A stretch of DNA of 33,839 nt from an uncultured Oscillospiraceae bacterium (lineage in GTDB: Bacteria > Bacillota > Clostridia > Oscillospirales > Acutalibacteraceae): NCBI GenBank assembly GCA_900549155.1, contig URNF01000007.1, positions 1 through 33,839 of the forward strand, given 5' to 3'. This document shows positions 6,753 to 14,599 of this stretch, piece after piece. Each line of letters begins with the position of its first letter. Position 1 is the stretch's first letter. The position numbers and the translations under genes are program-made. The notes beneath the pieces were generated by a model. It was not told the DNA's origin. It was given only the letters and a program-made list of their open reading frames with translations, and did no database searches.

Positions 6753-8027
6753 ATGAGAATACCGCTTGCAGACCGGATGCGTCCGAAAACGCTTGAGGAT
6801 GTCACGGGACAGCGGCACATTTTGGGAAAAGGAAAAGCGCTGCAGAACATCATCGAATCCGGCAAAATTCCCAACCTCATTTTCTACGGACCGGCAGGTG
6901 TTGGAAAAACCACCGTTGCACGCATCATCGCAGAGCGCTCGGATATGCGCCTGCACAAGCTCAACGGCACCACCGCTTCCACGGCGGATTTTCGCGCCGT
7001 CATGGAAGAAACCGACACGCTGATGGGACAAAACGGTATCCTGCTGTATTTGGACGAAATTCAGTATCTCAACAAACGCCAACAGCAGATCTTGCTCGAA
7101 TACCTCGAAAACGGCAGCATCACCCTCATTGCGTCCACCACCGAAAATCCGGCGTTTTATGTATACAGCGCCGTGCTCAGCCGTTCCGCCGTCTTTGAAT
7201 TTAAGCCCGTTGAGCCTGCCGATGTCGAGCTTGCCGTGCGGCGCGGCATCGCCTTTTTGGAAAACGAGAGCGACTGCACGATCGAAATGGATGATGCGGT
7301 TGTAAAGCACATTGCCTTTTCATGCAACGGCGATGTGCGCACGGCGCTGAACACGCTGGAAAACTGTGTCAACGCCACCGTTCCCGAAGACGACGGGCGC
7401 ATTCTTGTGTCGGCGGAGACTGCCGCGCAAATGACAGGCAGAAGCGCTGTGCGCTACGATAAGGACGGCGACGAGCATTATGACATCATTTCCGCCTATC
7501 AGAAATCCATGCGCGGCTCCGATCCCGACGCAGCACTGCACTATCTTGCGCGGCTGCTGGAAGCGGGCGACCTGCCGTCCGCTTGCAGGCGGCTGATGGT
7601 CTGTGCGTGTGAGGATGTGGGGCTTGCCTATCCACAGATCATTCCCATCGTCAAATCCGCTGTCGACATCGCCTTGCAGGTCGGTATGCCGGAAGCGGCG
7701 CTGCCGCTTGCCGATGCGGTGGTCATGGTCTGCATGGCGCCGAAATCCAACGCTGCTTACAATGCCATACATGCTGCCCTCGCGGATGTGCATGCGGGCA
7801 ACACCGGCTCTGTGCCGCGTCAGCTGCAAAACAAGCACTATGACGGCGATGAGGTGGTGAACAAGGGACAATTCTATCTGTATCCGCATGAGTTTCCGCA
7901 CCACTGGGTACAACAGCAGTACCTGCCCGATGCGCTCAAAGGAAAGGTATACTACCATCCCGGTGACAACAAGAGCGAACAGGCATTTGCCGCCTATTGG
8001 GAAGCAATCAAAAAGGGTTCTCGCTAA
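6753..8027 (+). CDS. rarA: Replication-associated recombination protein A (RarA/MgsA), AAA+ ATPase
   Basis: A 424-residue clamp-loader-like AAA+ ATPase. It begins PLADRMRPKTLEDVTGQ, typical of RarA, with Walker A GPAGVGKT (46-53), Walker B LLYLDEIQ (98-105) and sensor-1-like STTENP. The C-terminal tetramerisation region includes ACEDVGLAYP and the ending FPHHWVQQQYLPDAL, both conserved in this family. RarA acts at stalled or gapped replication forks. The ATG at 6753 follows GGGAGGGG. An in-frame upstream extension reaching 6108 runs antisense through nth and was discarded. The stop overlaps the convergent SpoVB-like gene by 4 bases. Confidence 0.95.
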   Translation: MRIPLADRMRPKTLEDVTGQRHILGKGKALQNIIESGKIPNLIFYGPAGVGKTTVARIIAERSDMRLHKLNGTTASTADFRAVMEETDTLMGQNGILLYLDEIQYLNKRQQQILLEYLENGSITLIASTTENPAFYVYSAVLSRSAVFEFKPVEPADVELAVRRGIAFLENESDCTIEMDDAVVKHIAFSCNGDVRTALNTLENCVNATVPEDDGRILVSAETAAQMTGRSAVRYDKDGDEHYDIISAYQKSMRGSDPDAALHYLARLLEAGDLPSACRRLMVCACEDVGLAYPQIIPIVKSAVDIALQVGMPEAALPLADAVVMVCMAPKSNAAYNAIHAALADVHAGNTGSVPRQLQNKHYDGDEVVNKGQFYLYPHEFPHHWVQQQYLPDALKGKVYYHPGDNKSEQAFAAYWEAIKKGSR

Positions 8028-9559
8028 GTATGTACCCGCCGCACCGTCAGTGCGCGCAGCTGCTCTTTGTCCCATGTGCCGAGGAGATAGGTGCAAGCAG
8101 CGTATATCAGGCATATGCCGCATCCGCCGCACAGCATTTTTACGAGCGGCGGCAGAGCGGAAACAGGCAGCACGCGCCCGCACAGCGCGACCAAAGCGAC
8201 GGAAAGTGCGATCGAAAGCAGCGGTTTCATGATCCACTGCCAAACGCGCAGCCGCACCTCCGTCACCCGCAGCAGACGATGCAGATTGAGTCCGGACGTC
8301 AGGAAATTGCTGAACACCATGATCCACAAAAAGCCGCCCATGCCGCGCAGCGGGACTAACACCAAGATCAGCGCGATGCGGCTGACCGAGTCGAGAACGC
8401 TGTAGCGCAGAGAGCTTACCTGTTGGTTCAGTCCTTTCAGCATACCGTCAACGATGCTTTCGAGATACATCACCGGCATCAGCGGTGCCAAAACACGCAA
8501 AAGGAAACCCACATCATGGCTGTGGTATAACACTTCTCCGAGGTCATATGCAAAGACGGTGAAAAGACCGCCGAGTAATATTGAAATCAGCAGGGTGAGC
8601 TGCAAGGCCTTTGTGACCGCGCGGCTCACCTTGTCTTTTTGCCGCAATGTTTGCGCTTCCGAAAGCTCGGGAATGAGCAGGGTGGACAAAGACGACAGGA
8701 AAGAGGAAGGAAAAAACAATAGCGGCAGCGCCATGCCCTTGAGCATACCGAACTGAGAAAGCCCTTCTGTGGCAGAGCCGGAAAAAGCGGCCAGTTTTTG
8801 CGGCACCAGTATGTTTTCCACAGTGCGCAGCGCCGACCCTAAATAGCGTCCCGCCGTGATCGGCACAGCGATGGCGCAGATGCGATAGAGAACACCGTGG
8901 CGCGGCGGCAAGCAGGAGGGAGCTGTGGGCAACGCCCACAGCGCGCGTCGGTCGGCAAGGCAGCCAACCGAAAGAAACAGGCAGGAAACGATCTCCGCGG
9001 CGCAGTCGCCGCTGATGACGGCAAGACAGGTGTAGGTCACGTCTCTGCCGCTGAAAAGCCGCAAAAGCAGCGTGATGAACAAAATACGGGACAGCTGCTC
9101 GGTGATCTGTGCGGCGGATGGACAAACGGTTTTGCGGCGCGCCATAAAATAACCGCGCAGGCAAGAGGACGTCCCCATGAACGGCAGGCTGATCCCCAGC
9201 ACCTTCAGCGAGGGAACGGCACGCACGTCCTTGATGATATAGGCGCCGATCGGCTCTGCCGTGAAAAACAGCAAAAGGGCGGATGCCGCACCGATGAAAA
9301 CGCTCAAAAGGATGCTGCGGCGCAGGATGCGCTTTACCGACCGCTTCGTACCGCACACCAGTTCATCCGTGATAAGACGTGCCACCGCCGTGCTGATGCC
9401 GGACGAGGCAAATGTGGCGGCAAGGACATAGACGGAAAAGATGAGCTGATACAGCCCCATGCCCTGTGCGCCGATGCAGCCCGAAAGATAAATGCGGAAA
9501 AAAATACCGATCGTGCGTAAAAGAATAGCGGTAATCGTCATAATTACCGCATTCTTCAT
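8024..9559 (-). CDS. SpoVB/MurJ-like polysaccharide-lipid flippase
   Basis: A 511-residue polytopic membrane protein of the MOP flippase superfamily. The N-terminus (MKNAVIMTITAILLRTIGIF), GAQGMGLYQLIFSVY and SSGISTAVARLI are typical of stage V sporulation protein B and related oligosaccharide-lipid exporters, with about a dozen hydrophobic helices. SpoVB is needed for spore cortex synthesis in B. subtilis. This gene is the last of a minus-strand set of cortex-related genes, 33 bases after the preceding stop, which supports a spore-envelope role over a capsule role. The start at 9559 has AGGGTGA upstream; an in-frame ATG at 9577 is a weaker alternative. Confidence 0.8.
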   Translation of the reverse strand: MKNAVIMTITAILLRTIGIFFRIYLSGCIGAQGMGLYQLIFSVYVLAATFASSGISTAVARLITDELVCGTKRSVKRILRRSILLSVFIGAASALLLFFTAEPIGAYIIKDVRAVPSLKVLGISLPFMGTSSCLRGYFMARRKTVCPSAAQITEQLSRILFITLLLRLFSGRDVTYTCLAVISGDCAAEIVSCLFLSVGCLADRRALWALPTAPSCLPPRHGVLYRICAIAVPITAGRYLGSALRTVENILVPQKLAAFSGSATEGLSQFGMLKGMALPLLFFPSSFLSSLSTLLIPELSEAQTLRQKDKVSRAVTKALQLTLLISILLGGLFTVFAYDLGEVLYHSHDVGFLLRVLAPLMPVMYLESIVDGMLKGLNQQVSSLRYSVLDSVSRIALILVLVPLRGMGGFLWIMVFSNFLTSGLNLHRLLRVTEVRLRVWQWIMKPLLSIALSVALVALCGRVLPVSALPPLVKMLCGGCGICLIYAACTYLLGTWDKEQLRALTVRRVHT

Positions 9560-9592
9560 AAATTCACCCTGCCGCATGCCGTCACTTCACTT

Positions 9593-10144
9593 TCAGTCAG
9601 AGCCTGTCTGCATATCGTTATACATACCTGTGATCCCGTTCCATGTCCGTCGATTGGTGACGCCCGTCGGCGCAAGTCCCATGACCGTCTGCAAAACGCT
9701 CACGGCAGCGGCGGTTTCCTCGGTGTAATCTGCGGTTTCGGACGGGGTCGGAATGTTGCTGAAGGTGTTCGACAGCGTGCGCAGCATGATGTTCAAAAAC
9801 GCCACGCCGTCTCCTGTGTCGCCGCGCCGAAAGGCAAAGCCTGCCTTTGTCGGGAAGCCCTTGATGGGCAATGTCAGCACATCCTTTACCGCCAAAGCGC
9901 TGTATTCCTCAACCAAACGGTAAAAGGTCACACGATCCACGACGCCTGTCGGCGCAAGACCGTGCGCACGCTGAAACGCCATAACGGCTTCGCCTGTTTT
10001 CGGGCCGAAAATGCCGTCGATGGGCACATCGGAGCTGCCGTTTTGCGCGATCTCCAGACTGCGCAGGATCTCCTGAATTTCGCGGATATACAGCTTTTTT
10101 TCTTCATCCGTAATGTCGTTATCCGGGAAAGGAACAAAGATCAT
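9593..10144 (-). CDS. Peptidoglycan-binding repeat protein of the SleC-type operon
   Basis: A 183-residue protein made of two peptidoglycan-binding type 1 repeats and little else. Repeat one ends VPIDGIFGPKTGEAVMAFQ and GLAPTGVVDRVTFYRL; repeat two begins GFAFRRGDTGDGVAFLNIML and ends GLAPTGVTNRRTW. There is no signal peptide and no catalytic domain. The ATG at 10144 overlaps the upstream SleC-like stop as ATGA and follows AGGAGGAG, so translation is coupled. It probably binds cortex peptidoglycan, perhaps as a targeting or scaffolding partner of the upstream enzyme; that role is inferred. Confidence 0.85.
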   Translation of the reverse strand: MIFVPFPDNDITDEEKKLYIREIQEILRSLEIAQNGSSDVPIDGIFGPKTGEAVMAFQRAHGLAPTGVVDRVTFYRLVEEYSALAVKDVLTLPIKGFPTKAGFAFRRGDTGDGVAFLNIMLRTLSNTFSNIPTPSETADYTEETAAAVSVLQTVMGLAPTGVTNRRTWNGITGMYNDMQTGSD

Positions 10145-11541
10145 GTGGACTCCTCCTGAAAGCTCGTGCCGGAATACTGGTTGGCACGTTTGTTGTTGCC
10201 GTTCATGAGATCGGCATAGGCTGCGGCAATGTCGTTCCAAACGGCGGGGCCGACCGAGCCTGTGACCGTCAGTCCGAAAAGCTCCTGGAACGCCTCAACT
10301 GCCGCCTGTGTCTGCGCACCGAACACACCGGTGACGGGAACATCCGGGATTTCGGGATAGGTCTTTGAGAGATAGGAAAGATATTCCTGCAGCGTCTCCA
10401 CCGCTTCACCCTGTGTGCCCTGTCGCAGCGGATAGCCGGGATACAGGGTGATGCCGCCCTCCAGCGCGTCGGTGGTGTTGATGATGCCGCGATAGGCGCG
10501 GTATATATCCTGCCAGGTTCTGATCCCCACAAGCCCGTCGGGATCCAGCCCGTAGATGTTCTGAAAGGCGATGACGGCGTCCCGTGTCGGTTCGTCAAAC
10601 ACGCCCGTGATCTCGATCGAGGGCACAGCTTCATAGAATTCGGCAATGACCGCCAAAAAGTATTGCAGCGACCGCACGTTGTCACCCGTGTCTCCGAGCG
10701 ACATGGGGGTTTTGAACTCCTGGGAAATTTCTTCCTGCGAAATGCCCTCGGAATCCAACTCGGACAGCTTTTTCACGCCGTTATACAAATACAGGATCTT
10801 ATACCACGTTGCAGGTCCGATGATGCCGTCCGGTGTCAGATTGAAGATGCGCTGAAATTCCTTCACCGCCGCTTCGGTCTCCTGCCCGAACACACCGTCA
10901 ACGGGGGAGATCTTCGGAATGGCGGGATAGTTGCGGGAAATGCGGTTGAGCTGTACCTGTTTATACCGTACCACGTTTCCCGCCATCCCAAGCCGCAGCG
11001 GCTGCCCCGGATAGGACTGACCGGTGCTTCTCACCGGCGCGTCCGCAACGATGCGGATGTCGTTTCCATAGTAGTTTTGCAGAATTTCAAGCGGAGAAAG
11101 TCCCTGCTCGGCGAGCGGGACTGTGCCCCATTGCGACAGCCCTTCACAGGTGACGGTCGTGCCGTTGCAATACTGTGTGAAATACGGTTCCACACTGCCG
11201 TCCCGCACAATATAGCTGTTGAAGATCTCGTCCACGATCGCGCTGATATTGTCGAATATGTTGCGCCCCTGTACATATGCCTGATCATAACGGGTGGAAT
11301 TGGTGATATCGAAATCATACCCCTGGCTGCGATACCATTCCGTGTAATAGCGGTTGAGAGCAAAAGAAATTTGGGCATAGATATTGGCGCGCAGTGCGTC
11401 CTCCGGCCATGTCGGATACACCTCGCTTGATGCCACATTTTTGATATAGTCCGGAAAGGAGACGGTCACGTTCGGTGCATCCTCTGCGGGTGCTCCGAGA
11501 TGCACGGTGATGGTCTCCGGTATGTATACGTTACCGTTCAC
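10141..11541 (-). CDS. SleC-like spore cortex-lytic protein: SpoIID-type catalytic domain plus three peptidoglycan-binding repeats
   Basis: 466 residues without a signal peptide. Residues 8-165 match the SleC-type SpoIID/LytB-related catalytic region: PETITVHLGAP, DYIKNVASSEVYPTWP (31-46), LRANIYAQISFALNRYYTEW (50-69), YDFDITNSTRYDQAYVQGRN, and GLSQWGTVPLAEQGLSPLEI (134-153). Three peptidoglycan-binding type 1 repeats follow at about 180-250, 281-352 and 370-446, each with a VFG/VFD-type loop and a GxxGxxTW-like ending. Clostridial SleC is made in the mother cell as a zymogen and degrades cortex peptidoglycan at germination after removal of an N-terminal pro-domain. Here that pro-domain is not fused; a similar module is the separate upstream gene. 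GTG at 11541 is the start (GAGGTGA upstream). Three binding repeats are more than the single one I recall for SleC. Confidence 0.85.
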   Translation of the reverse strand: MNGNVYIPETITVHLGAPAEDAPNVTVSFPDYIKNVASSEVYPTWPEDALRANIYAQISFALNRYYTEWYRSQGYDFDITNSTRYDQAYVQGRNIFDNISAIVDEIFNSYIVRDGSVEPYFTQYCNGTTVTCEGLSQWGTVPLAEQGLSPLEILQNYYGNDIRIVADAPVRSTGQSYPGQPLRLGMAGNVVRYKQVQLNRISRNYPAIPKISPVDGVFGQETEAAVKEFQRIFNLTPDGIIGPATWYKILYLYNGVKKLSELDSEGISQEEISQEFKTPMSLGDTGDNVRSLQYFLAVIAEFYEAVPSIEITGVFDEPTRDAVIAFQNIYGLDPDGLVGIRTWQDIYRAYRGIINTTDALEGGITLYPGYPLRQGTQGEAVETLQEYLSYLSKTYPEIPDVPVTGVFGAQTQAAVEAFQELFGLTVTGSVGPAVWNDIAAAYADLMNGNNKRANQYSGTSFQEEST

Positions 11542-11550
11542 ATGCTCACC

Positions 11551-12225
11551 TCACTGTAAATTCTGCGGCGCGCCCTCGATGATCGTCTGCCGCTGTGTCG
11601 GAACGTCACCCTCCGCCACCGGAATGAGATCCACAGGCTGCACCGACGTGCTGCCGCCATAGATCGGCACACAGCTCAGCTTCACAGGGTAAAATCCGTC
11701 GGCATACACATACACCGTATAGTAGGTATAGGGGGCTTTGTTATCGGGCGACATGGAATAGGAACCGTTCACGGCAGGCAGCGAAAACAGCGGTGTATAG
11801 CCGCTTTCATCCGTGAAACGCGTCTGCATGAGTGACTCCGTACCGTCCTCACCCTGACCGGCAATCATCACGCGCGCCCCGCGCACCGGCAAAACGCCGT
11901 TGCCGGTCGAGGCGTATACACGAAGATATCCCATCGACATATCCCGTTTCGGCACGGCGGCAGGCGGCATCTCCGCTGTCGGCGGGGAAACAGGGAAGGG
12001 CGGGACGCCCTCTTGCGGTGCGGCAGGCTCTGCTTCGTTTTCCGCACTTTGCTGCAAGGCGGCAAGATCCTTTTCGATATCGGGTGCGGGAAACTCTTCA
12101 TCCAACGCTGACTTTGTCTGTGAAACGGAAACAACGGGAACGCTCTTTTTTTGCAGTTCCAACAGTTCCTGCTGATAGCGGCGGATCATATCCGCTGCCG
12201 GAATGGGTGAACCGTCATGCGCCAT
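11551..12225 (-). CDS. SleC pro-domain-like protein (proline-rich linker plus carboxypeptidase-regulatory-like beta domain)
   Basis: 224 residues. The N-terminus has a short helix (MIRRYQQELLELQKKS), then a Pro/Ala/Glu-rich low-complexity linker to about residue 90. The C-terminal domain reads GYLRVYASTGNGVLPVRGAR, FTDESGYTPLFSLPAVN, YTVYVYADGFYPV and a VDLIPVAEGD tail. This is a beta-sandwich of the carboxypeptidase regulatory type and resembles the N-terminal pro-region of SleC zymogens from memory of those proteins. The ATG at 12225 follows AAGGAG. The gene lies 9 bases upstream of the SleC-like catalytic gene. It may act in trans as pro-domain, chaperone or cortex adaptor; this is inferred. 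Confidence 0.7.
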   Translation of the reverse strand: MAHDGSPIPAADMIRRYQQELLELQKKSVPVVSVSQTKSALDEEFPAPDIEKDLAALQQSAENEAEPAAPQEGVPPFPVSPPTAEMPPAAVPKRDMSMGYLRVYASTGNGVLPVRGARVMIAGQGEDGTESLMQTRFTDESGYTPLFSLPAVNGSYSMSPDNKAPYTYYTVYVYADGFYPVKLSCVPIYGGSTSVQPVDLIPVAEGDVPTQRQTIIEGAPQNLQ

Positions 12226-12244
12226 AACCAAAACTCCTTTTTGC

Positions 12245-12262
12245 GACGCCGAAACAGGCGTC
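12245..12262 (-). repeat. Leader hairpin of the cortex operon
   Basis: GACGCC (12245-12250) and GGCGTC (12257-12262) form a 6-bp stem with a 6-nt loop, ending a few bases before the AAGGAG ribosome binding site of the first operon gene. There is no T-run, so mRNA stabilisation is likelier than termination. Confidence 0.5.
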
Positions 12263-12274
12263 CTTGATCGTTAA

Positions 12275-12301
12275 ACTATACGGGCGCAAGTGAAAAAATA
12301 T
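12275..12301 (-). promoter_or_regulatory. Candidate SigE/SigK-type sporulation promoter of the cortex operon
   Basis: On the minus strand ATATT (12297-12301) is followed after 14 bases by CGTATAGT (12275-12282). This resembles the mother-cell SigE consensus (-35 ATATT, -10 CATACAnT; 5 of 8 in the -10). TATAGTTTA overlapping the -10 also resembles the SigK -10. No good SigA promoter is seen here. The match is suggestive only. Confidence 0.4.
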
Positions 12302-12403
12302 GTCCGTGCGCGCAAGAAAATCAGAGGTATTCAAAGAAATGGGGGAGTTTTTTGCAGGAAAAAAGGAAAAAATCGGATATTTTCGGAATTATTTGAAAAA
12401 ATC

Positions 12404-12432
12404 TTGACATTTGCGCAAAATATCACTATATT
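12404..12432 (+). promoter_or_regulatory. SigA promoter of the potABCD operon
   Basis: TTGACA (12404-12409), a 17-bp spacer and TATATT (12427-12432) form a near-consensus vegetative promoter. Transcription should start near 12439, leaving an untranslated leader of about 200 nt before potA. Confidence 0.85.
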
Positions 12433-12438
12433 GATATA

Positions 12439-12638
12439 TGTTGTTTGCAAGGAGGAGGTCACCCTCACAAACAGGCATCTATGCAAAAAACCGATCAGTG
12501 ACAGCCAAGCAGTGCCGCAGTCCTTTGCGATTGTGTAAAACCCTTTGCGGAGCGCACTGTCCATGCTGTTGCGGTTTCATGCAAACTGACCAGTGGGTCT
12601 GCAAGAAACTTTTTACCGCAAAGGGGGATGCATCTGTT
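12439..12638 (+). promoter_or_regulatory. Long structured 5' leader of potA, candidate cis-regulatory RNA
   Basis: The potA ribosome binding site region CCGCAAAGGG (12616-12625) is perfectly complementary over 10 bases to CCCTTTGCGG (12541-12550). It is complementary over 8 bases to CCTTTGCG (12522-12529), and the adjoining ACCGCAA (12615-12621) pairs with TTGCGGT (12569-12575). A 5' hairpin TGTTTG/CAAACA encloses GGAGG/CCTC. Mutually exclusive anti-ribosome-binding-site segments are the layout expected of a translational switch. I do not recognise a known riboswitch class. The reading frame is open back to 12438 in phase with potA, but the encoded Cys/Arg-rich stretch is unlike PotA; an in-frame ATG at 12579 lacks a clear ribosome binding site. 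Confidence 0.55.
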
Positions 12639-13787
12639 ATGGATGAAAAAACCATTATTCGTCTTCAAAACATTTCTGTGTCTTTTGATGAACAACCGGT
12701 GCTGCAGGATCTGAATCTCAAGATCTCAGACGGGGAGTTTGTAACGCTGCTGGGGCCTTCCGGCTGCGGGAAAACGACCACGCTGCGCATCATCGGCGGT
12801 TTTGTCAAACCGGACAGCGGGGATGTTTTTTTTGATGAAAAATCAATGACCGCACTGCCGCCGCACAAGCGACCGGTGAACACGATCTTTCAGAGATATG
12901 CGCTTTTTCCGCATCTCAATGTGTTTGAGAACGTCGCTTTCGGTATGCGAGTGCAGAAACGGTCCTCTGCCGAAATCAAGGAAAACGTCGCGAAAATGCT
13001 GAAAATGGTGAACCTCACAGGCTTTGAAAAACGCAGCGTGCACACCCTTTCCGGCGGACAGCAGCAGCGCGTGGCGATCGCGCGCGCCCTTGCCAACAAT
13101 CCGAAGGTGCTGCTTTTGGACGAACCGCTCGCGGCTCTTGACTTAAAGCTGCGCAAGGATATGCAGACGGAGCTCAAAAATATTCAGAAAAGTCTCGGCA
13201 TCACGTTCATTTATGTGACGCACGATCAGGAAGAAGCACTGTCCATGTCCGACACCGTGGTCGTTATGGACAACGGCAAAATTCAGCAGATCGGCACGCC
13301 GCAGGATATCTATAACGAACCGCAAAACGCTTTCGTCGCTGATTTCATCGGCGAAAGCAACATTTTGGACGGCGTGATGCACGCCGACTATCTCGTGGAA
13401 TTTTTCGGCAGGAAGTTTTCCTGCCTCGATGCCGGTTTTGAAAAGGATGAGCCGGTGGATGTGGTCATCCGTCCGGAAGACATCGACATTGTCGAGCCGA
13501 TCAAGGGCGACCTCGTCGGCACGGTGACCGCTGTCACCTTCAAGGGTGTCCACTATGAAACAATCGTGGATTTCAAGGGCTTCAAATGGATGATCCAGAC
13601 CACCGATTTTTATGATGTCGGTCGCTCTATCGGCATTCGTCTGAATCCCGAGGATATCCACATCATGAAAAAATCCGCCTATTCCGGCATGTTTGGCGAT
13701 TATAGCTCCTATTCCGAGGAATTTGACGAGCTGGCAGATCCCGAAGCGGATCTTGCGGAGGAGCAGGAGGGGGCAGACGAGATATGA
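12639..13787 (+). CDS. potA: Spermidine/putrescine ABC transporter ATP-binding protein PotA
   Basis: A 382-residue importer ATPase. It has Walker A GPSGCGKT (39-46), the signature LSGGQ (137-141), Walker B VLLLDEP (157-163), the H-loop VTHDQEEA and a C-terminal TOBE-like regulatory domain. The acidic tail ends EEQEGADEI. With the potBCD genes that follow it energises uptake of polyamines. The ATG at 12639 has AAAGGGGGA about 10 bases upstream, and that site is the target of the leader pairing described. The stop overlaps the potB start (ATGA). Confidence 0.95.
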   Translation: MDEKTIIRLQNISVSFDEQPVLQDLNLKISDGEFVTLLGPSGCGKTTTLRIIGGFVKPDSGDVFFDEKSMTALPPHKRPVNTIFQRYALFPHLNVFENVAFGMRVQKRSSAEIKENVAKMLKMVNLTGFEKRSVHTLSGGQQQRVAIARALANNPKVLLLDEPLAALDLKLRKDMQTELKNIQKSLGITFIYVTHDQEEALSMSDTVVVMDNGKIQQIGTPQDIYNEPQNAFVADFIGESNILDGVMHADYLVEFFGRKFSCLDAGFEKDEPVDVVIRPEDIDIVEPIKGDLVGTVTAVTFKGVHYETIVDFKGFKWMIQTTDFYDVGRSIGIRLNPEDIHIMKKSAYSGMFGDYSSYSEEFDELADPEADLAEEQEGADEI

Positions 13788-14599
13788 GATCAAAGTCTGC
13801 CGCCGCCCCTTTCGGCATTTGGATGCTGATCTTCACGATCGTTCCGTTGGCGATCGTTGCCTATTTTGCGTTCACCGACGCAGACGGGCAGTTCACCCTT
13901 GCCAACATCCGTGAGATCGGCACCTATATCGGTCCCTTTTGGGACTCCATAAAGCTCGGCGCTGCCGCGACTGCCATCTGCCTGTTGCTGGCATACCCGA
14001 TCGCTTTCATCATCGCCCGCTCCACCGAGCGTGTGCAGCAGACCATGGTGATGATCGTCATGATCCCCATGTGGATGAATTTTCTTCTGCGCACCTATGC
14101 GTGGATGTCCATTTTGGAGGACAAGGGCTTTCTCAACCAGTTTTTGGGGCTTTTCGGTCTGCACTTCAACATGATCAACACAAACGGTGCGATTATCCTC
14201 GGCATGGTGTATAACTTTCTGCCGTTCATGATCCTGCCGCTCTATTCCGTCATGGCAAAAATGGACACGCGCATTCTGGAAGCGGCGGAAGATCTCGGCT
14301 GCAACGCGTTCCAGGTGTTTCGCCGTATTGTGCTGCCGCTGTCCACGCCGGGTATCGTCTCCGGCATCACCATGGTGTTTGTGCCGGCGGTCAGCACCTT
14401 TGTGATTTCCAAGCTGCTCGGCGGCGGAAAGAACTATATGATCGGTGACATCATCGAATCCATGTTTGTCGGCAGCGCATCCGACTATAACCTCGGTGCG
14501 GCACTGTCGCTGGTGTTGATGGTGCTGATGCTGCTGTGTATGGCACTCATGCACTTTGTCGATCACGACGAGGAAGAGATTGGGGGAATGGTGTCATGA
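13784..14599 (+). CDS. potB: Spermidine/putrescine ABC transporter permease PotB
   Basis: A 271-residue inner-membrane permease with about six transmembrane helices. It has an N-terminal anchor (FGIWMLIFTIVPLAIVAYFA) and the cytoplasmic EAA loop LEAAEDLGCNAFQVFRRIVL that docks onto PotA. WMNFLLRTYAWMSIL is typical of PotB. It is translationally coupled to potA (4-base overlap) and to potC (4-base overlap). PotB/PotC form the heterodimeric channel. Substrate specificity between spermidine and putrescine cannot be read from the sequence. Confidence 0.95.
   Translation: MRSKSAAAPFGIWMLIFTIVPLAIVAYFAFTDADGQFTLANIREIGTYIGPFWDSIKLGAAATAICLLLAYPIAFIIARSTERVQQTMVMIVMIPMWMNFLLRTYAWMSILEDKGFLNQFLGLFGLHFNMINTNGAIILGMVYNFLPFMILPLYSVMAKMDTRILEAAEDLGCNAFQVFRRIVLPLSTPGIVSGITMVFVPAVSTFVISKLLGGGKNYMIGDIIESMFVGSASDYNLGAALSLVLMVLMLLCMALMHFVDHDEEEIGGMVS

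Noticed and set aside
12481..12501. Six-codon upstream open frame (MQKTDQ) in the potA leader
   Set aside because: The nearest GGAGGAGG is about 21 bases away, too far for normal initiation.
12438..12638. 67-codon in-frame N-terminal extension of potA
   Set aside because: Starts at the expected transcription start without a ribosome binding site, and is Arg/Cys-rich unlike PotA proteins; treated as leader.
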